A stretch of DNA of 17,861 bases. Source: an uncultured Rhodospirillales bacterium. Lineage in GTDB: Bacteria > Pseudomonadota > Alphaproteobacteria > Acetobacterales > Acetobacteraceae. Where the stretch lies: assembly GCA_903928045.1 (NCBI GenBank), contig CAIYPH010000041.1:1-17861 (forward strand), given 5' to 3'. The stretch's first letter is position 1. Each line of letters opens with the position of its first letter. The notes beneath the pieces are model-generated. The model made no database searches and was not told the origin of the DNA. It worked only from the letters and a program-made list of their open reading frames with translations. Below, piece by piece: positions 15,029 to 17,861 of the stretch. Both the position numbers and the translations under genes were made by a program.

Positions 15029-16803
15029 CCGATACCCCGCTGCGGCTGTTCCGCGACCGCACCCGGCGCTGGGCGGACGCGCCGGCGTTGCGGCGCAAGC
15101 GGTTCGGCATTTGGGAAACCACGACCTGGGCGCAATACGGAGACGTCGTTCGCCGGGTCGCCAAGGCGTTGCACGCGATCGGGGCACCGCGCGGCGCGGT
15201 GTCGGCAGTGCTGTCGCAGAACCGGCCGGAATGGCTGTTCGCCGATCTCGGCGCCCAGGCGCTCGGGCTGATCGGGGCCGGCATCTATCCCACCGCCTCG
15301 CCCGAGCAGGTCGCCGAGGTGTTGACCGATAGCGGCGCCATCGCGGTGTTTGTCGAGGACGCGGAGCAGCTCGACAAGGTGATGCGGGTGCGGGCGGAGT
15401 GCCCGAACCTTCGGGCGGTGGCGGTGTTCGACATGAAGGGGTTGCGGGAGTTCCGCGACCCGATGGTGCGTTCCTTCGAGGATTTCCTCGCGCTTGGCGA
15501 TGGGGTGCACGACCGCATCGTGGACGCGGCGATCGATGCCGGGGCACCTGGCGATATTGCGATGCTGATCTACACCTCCGGCACCTCCGGGCCGCCGAAG
15601 GGGGCGATGATCGCCGGCGCCAACATCATGTTCCAGATCGAGACGGCGGCGGCGCAGACCCCGCTTCGACATGGCGACCATACCGTCTCCTTCCTTCCGC
15701 TGTGCCATGTGGCGGAGCGGATGGGCAGCGTGTTCAACCCTCTCGGCCCCGGCCCGGTGATCCACTTCCCCGAAAGCGCCGGCACACTGGCCAATGACTT
15801 GCCGGAGATCGCACCGCATCTGATCTTCGCGCCCCCGCGGTTCTGGGAGAAGATGCACGCGCGAATCACCCTGGCGATGCCCGATGCGATTGCGCCGGCG
15901 CGGTGGGCGTATCAGGCGGCGTTGCGGGATCGCGAGGGTTGGCTCGGCGGGCTGCTCGACCGGATCGGGCTGGCGCATGTGCGCGAGGCCTTGGGGCTCG
16001 GGCGGATTCGGCACGCGTTGACCGGGGCCGCGCCGGTGTCGCCCGATTTGCTCGCCTGGTTCAACGCCATCGGCGTTCCGCTGCGGGAGGCCTATGGGTT
16101 GACCGAGACGGTCGGCTTCTGCACCGCGACCCCGCCCGAGCAGCGGCGGCCGGGGACGGCGGGGGTCCCCGTCGCGCGCACCGAGGTGCGGCTGGGGGCG
16201 GAGGATGAGATCCTGGTGCGGGGTCCAGGGGTGTTCGCGGGCTACTGGGGCAAGCAGGCGGCCACCGCGGCGGCGATCGATGCCGAGGGGTGGTTGCATA
16301 CCGGGGATTGCGGCAGCTTCGACGAGGCCGGGCATTTGTCCATCCGCGATCGCATCAAGGACATCCTGATCACCTCCGGGGGCAAGAACATCGCGCCCTC
16401 GACGATCGAGAACCAGTTGAAATTCAGCCCCTATATTTCGGACGCGGTGGTGATCGGCGAGGCGAGGCAGTTCCTCACCGCGCTGGTGCTGGCCGACCCC
16501 GAGACCACGGCGCAGTTCGCGCAGGACCGGCAGCTCACCTACACTGACAATGGCTCCCTGATGCGGCATCCCGAGATCGTCGCCTTGATCGGGGCGGAGA
16601 TCGAGCGGGTGAACATTACGCTGGCGCGGGTGGAAACCATCAAGGCGTTCCGGCTGATCGAGGAGCAGCTGGTGCCCGAGGATGAGGAAGTCACCCCCAC
16701 CATGAAATTGAAGCGCCGGATGATTGCCCGGCGCTATGCTGCGCTGATCGACGACATGTACGGCGGAGACAACCGCCCGGCCACACAAGGAGGATCCCCA
16801 TGA
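15019..16803 (+). CDS. Long-chain-type AMP-dependent acyl-CoA synthetase (FadD-like)
   Basis: A 594-aa adenylate-forming ligase of the long-chain fatty acyl-CoA synthetase group. The ATP loop is YTSGTSGPPKG (185-195). PLCHVAER (227-234) and APPRFWEKMH (271-280) are typical of bacterial LC-FACS proteins, followed by YGLTET (359-364), LHTGD (426-430), the hinge RDRIKDILITSGGKNIAPS (443-461) and the Lys in TPTMKLKRR (559-567). The gene sits between livF and livK, a common arrangement in proteobacteria, suggesting the imported solute is converted to its CoA thioester on entry. It begins at ATG 15019 or, with an ATGA overlap of the livF stop, at ATG 15025. Its motifs are much closer to consensus than those of the ligase at 9118. 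Confidence 0.88.
   Translation: MEMTDTPLRLFRDRTRRWADAPALRRKRFGIWETTTWAQYGDVVRRVAKALHAIGAPRGAVSAVLSQNRPEWLFADLGAQALGLIGAGIYPTASPEQVAEVLTDSGAIAVFVEDAEQLDKVMRVRAECPNLRAVAVFDMKGLREFRDPMVRSFEDFLALGDGVHDRIVDAAIDAGAPGDIAMLIYTSGTSGPPKGAMIAGANIMFQIETAAAQTPLRHGDHTVSFLPLCHVAERMGSVFNPLGPGPVIHFPESAGTLANDLPEIAPHLIFAPPRFWEKMHARITLAMPDAIAPARWAYQAALRDREGWLGGLLDRIGLAHVREALGLGRIRHALTGAAPVSPDLLAWFNAIGVPLREAYGLTETVGFCTATPPEQRRPGTAGVPVARTEVRLGAEDEILVRGPGVFAGYWGKQAATAAAIDAEGWLHTGDCGSFDEAGHLSIRDRIKDILITSGGKNIAPSTIENQLKFSPYISDAVVIGEARQFLTALVLADPETTAQFAQDRQLTYTDNGSLMRHPEIVALIGAEIERVNITLARVETIKAFRLIEEQLVPEDEEVTPTMKLKRRMIARRYAALIDDMYGGDNRPATQGGSP
16787..16793 (+). promoter_or_regulatory. Consensus ribosome binding site of livK
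   Basis: AAGGAGG lies six bases before the livK ATG, inside the end of the synthetase gene. It is the best ribosome site seen in operon B, where most junctions rely on overlapping codons with weak sites. It would allow extra translation of the binding protein, which is needed in excess over the membrane complex. Confidence 0.6.
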
Positions 16804-17861
16804 CGCTTACCCGCCGCACCCTGCTCGCCGCCACCGGCGCCCTTGCCCTCCCCTCCATCGCCCATGCGGGCGGGGTCAGTGATGGCGAGATCGTGCTAGG
16901 CACGCATCTCGACCTCTCCGGCCCAGTCGCGGCGGGGATGCCCAATATCCGCTTCGGCATGCAGATGCGGATAGACGAAGCCAACGAGGCCGGTGGGGTG
17001 AATGGGCGTAAGCTTCGCCTCATCGTTGAAGATAATGGCAGCCAGCCGCAAATGGCGGTCCGCGCGACGGACAAGTTGATCCGTTCGGACGAGGTGTTCG
17101 CCATCATCAACCCGTTCGGCTCGGGCACCAACGCCGCGGTGGTGAAGCGGGCGGTCGATGCTGGGGTGATATACTTCTCGCCCTGGGGGGCCTCCTCGAT
17201 TCTGCGTAAGATCGGCGGCAATCATAAATACCTGTTCACCACCACGCCGAACTACGACACCGTGATGCGGACCGGCACGGGCTGGATGATCGATACCTAC
17301 AAGGCCACGAAAGTCGGCTTCATCATGCAGGAAGGCCCGCTGGGAGACCTGGTGAAGGCCGGCGCCGTGCAGGCGCTCGAGGCGCGCGGCATGAAGCCGG
17401 TGGCCGAGGCATCCTACAAGGCCGGGGATATCGACTTCTCCTCCCAGGTCGCCCGCATGCAGGCGGCCGGCGCGGATCTGATCGTCATCGCCACCATCAC
17501 CCGCGAGACCATCGGCATCATGGCCGAGGTGAAGAAGCTCGGCATGACAGCGAAAGTGCTGACCGCCAACCCCGGGCGCACCGGTATCGTGCTGCAACTC
17601 GGCAAGGCGACCGTGGAGGGGCTTTACGGCATCGGCGTGTGGAACGCCTATCCCGAGGGGCGTGAGCCGCCGGAGGTGAAGGCGTGGATCGCGGCGTTCA
17701 AGAAGCGGTTCCCGATCGAGCCCGACGAAAACGCTATTCTCGCCTATGCCTATACCGACTGGTTCATCAAGGGTGGGCTGATGCCGGTAGGCCGCGACGT
17801 CACCGCCGATCGGGTCATGGCGGCGTTGAACGCATCGACCGGCGATCACTTCATTTTCTAC
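16800..17861 (+). CDS. livK: ABC transporter substrate-binding protein LivK (3' end outside window)
   Basis: 354 residues are visible with no stop before the window end; family members have about 380-410. The N-terminus MTLTRRTLLAATGALALPSIAHAGG is a signal peptide with a twin arginine and likely cleavage after AHA (21-23), so the protein is periplasmic, exported by Tat or Sec. No lipobox cysteine is present. The mature part begins IVLGTHLDLSGPVAAG, the type I periplasmic-binding fold of leucine/amide-binding proteins, followed by GGVNGRKLRLIVEDNGSQP and a second lobe from about 150. The ATG overlaps the synthetase stop as ATGA. The ligand is unknown; it should be the cargo of LivHMGF. Confidence 0.92.
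   Translation, partial: MTLTRRTLLAATGALALPSIAHAGGVSDGEIVLGTHLDLSGPVAAGMPNIRFGMQMRIDEANEAGGVNGRKLRLIVEDNGSQPQMAVRATDKLIRSDEVFAIINPFGSGTNAAVVKRAVDAGVIYFSPWGASSILRKIGGNHKYLFTTTPNYDTVMRTGTGWMIDTYKATKVGFIMQEGPLGDLVKAGAVQALEARGMKPVAEASYKAGDIDFSSQVARMQAAGADLIVIATITRETIGIMAEVKKLGMTAKVLTANPGRTGIVLQLGKATVEGLYGIGVWNAYPEGREPPEVKAWIAAFKKRFPIEPDENAILAYAYTDWFIKGGLMPVGRDVTADRVMAALNASTGDHFIFY

Overview
The window is very GC-rich (about two thirds G+C by eye), densely coded, and carries gene families typical of alphaproteobacteria: a Liv-type ABC transporter, a long-form methylsuccinyl-CoA dehydrogenase-like protein and HxlR regulators. An alphaproteobacterium is the best guess, possibly Rhodospirillales/Acetobacteraceae; nothing here fixes the genus. 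I see no rRNA, tRNA, CRISPR array, insertion sequence or phage gene. The region reads as a chromosomal catabolic locus.

Layout. Positions 1-268 are non-coding, with a 25-bp tandem repeat at the left edge and an AT-rich palindromic patch near 218-239. A leftward two-gene operon (3171 down to 269) encodes a 556-aa acyl-CoA dehydrogenase resembling (2S)-methylsuccinyl-CoA dehydrogenase and a family III CoA-transferase resembling 2-methylfumaryl-CoA (mesaconyl-CoA) isomerase. The two reading frames overlap at ATGA. A 196-bp divergent intergenic region follows. Rightward operon A (3368-6558) encodes an alpha/beta hydrolase, a carotenoid-oxygenase-family dioxygenase and a regulator with two complete HxlR domains in one chain. 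Rightward operon B (6640 to beyond the right edge) encodes a nitronate monooxygenase-family flavoprotein, a second closely related carotenoid oxygenase, an EntE-like acyl/aryl-CoA ligase, a short-chain dehydrogenase, the permeases and ATPases LivH, LivM, LivG and LivF, a long-chain-type acyl-CoA synthetase, and a LivK binding protein cut by the window end. Almost every junction in operon B is a 1-4 base start/stop overlap.

How the genes may work together (inference). The Liv system would import an organic acid or aromatic compound, and the two ligases would make CoA thioesters. The paired non-heme iron dioxygenases would cleave an alkene bond to carbonyl products, and the SDR, flavoprotein and hydrolase would process these further. 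The divergent operon handles methyl-branched C5 dicarboxyl-CoA esters and may serve the lower end of the same pathway. The substrate cannot be read from the sequence.

The most notable regulatory signal is that operons A and B each have a good sigma-70-like promoter followed by the same 15-bp palindrome, GTTCA-N5-TGAA(T/C), at the expected transcription start. The tandem HxlR regulator encoded between them is the obvious candidate to bind it. The cluster as a whole (two paralogous carotenoid oxygenases, a pseudo-dimeric HxlR, a dedicated Liv importer with two ligases, and an Mcd/Mct pair) does not match a characterised pathway that I recognise.
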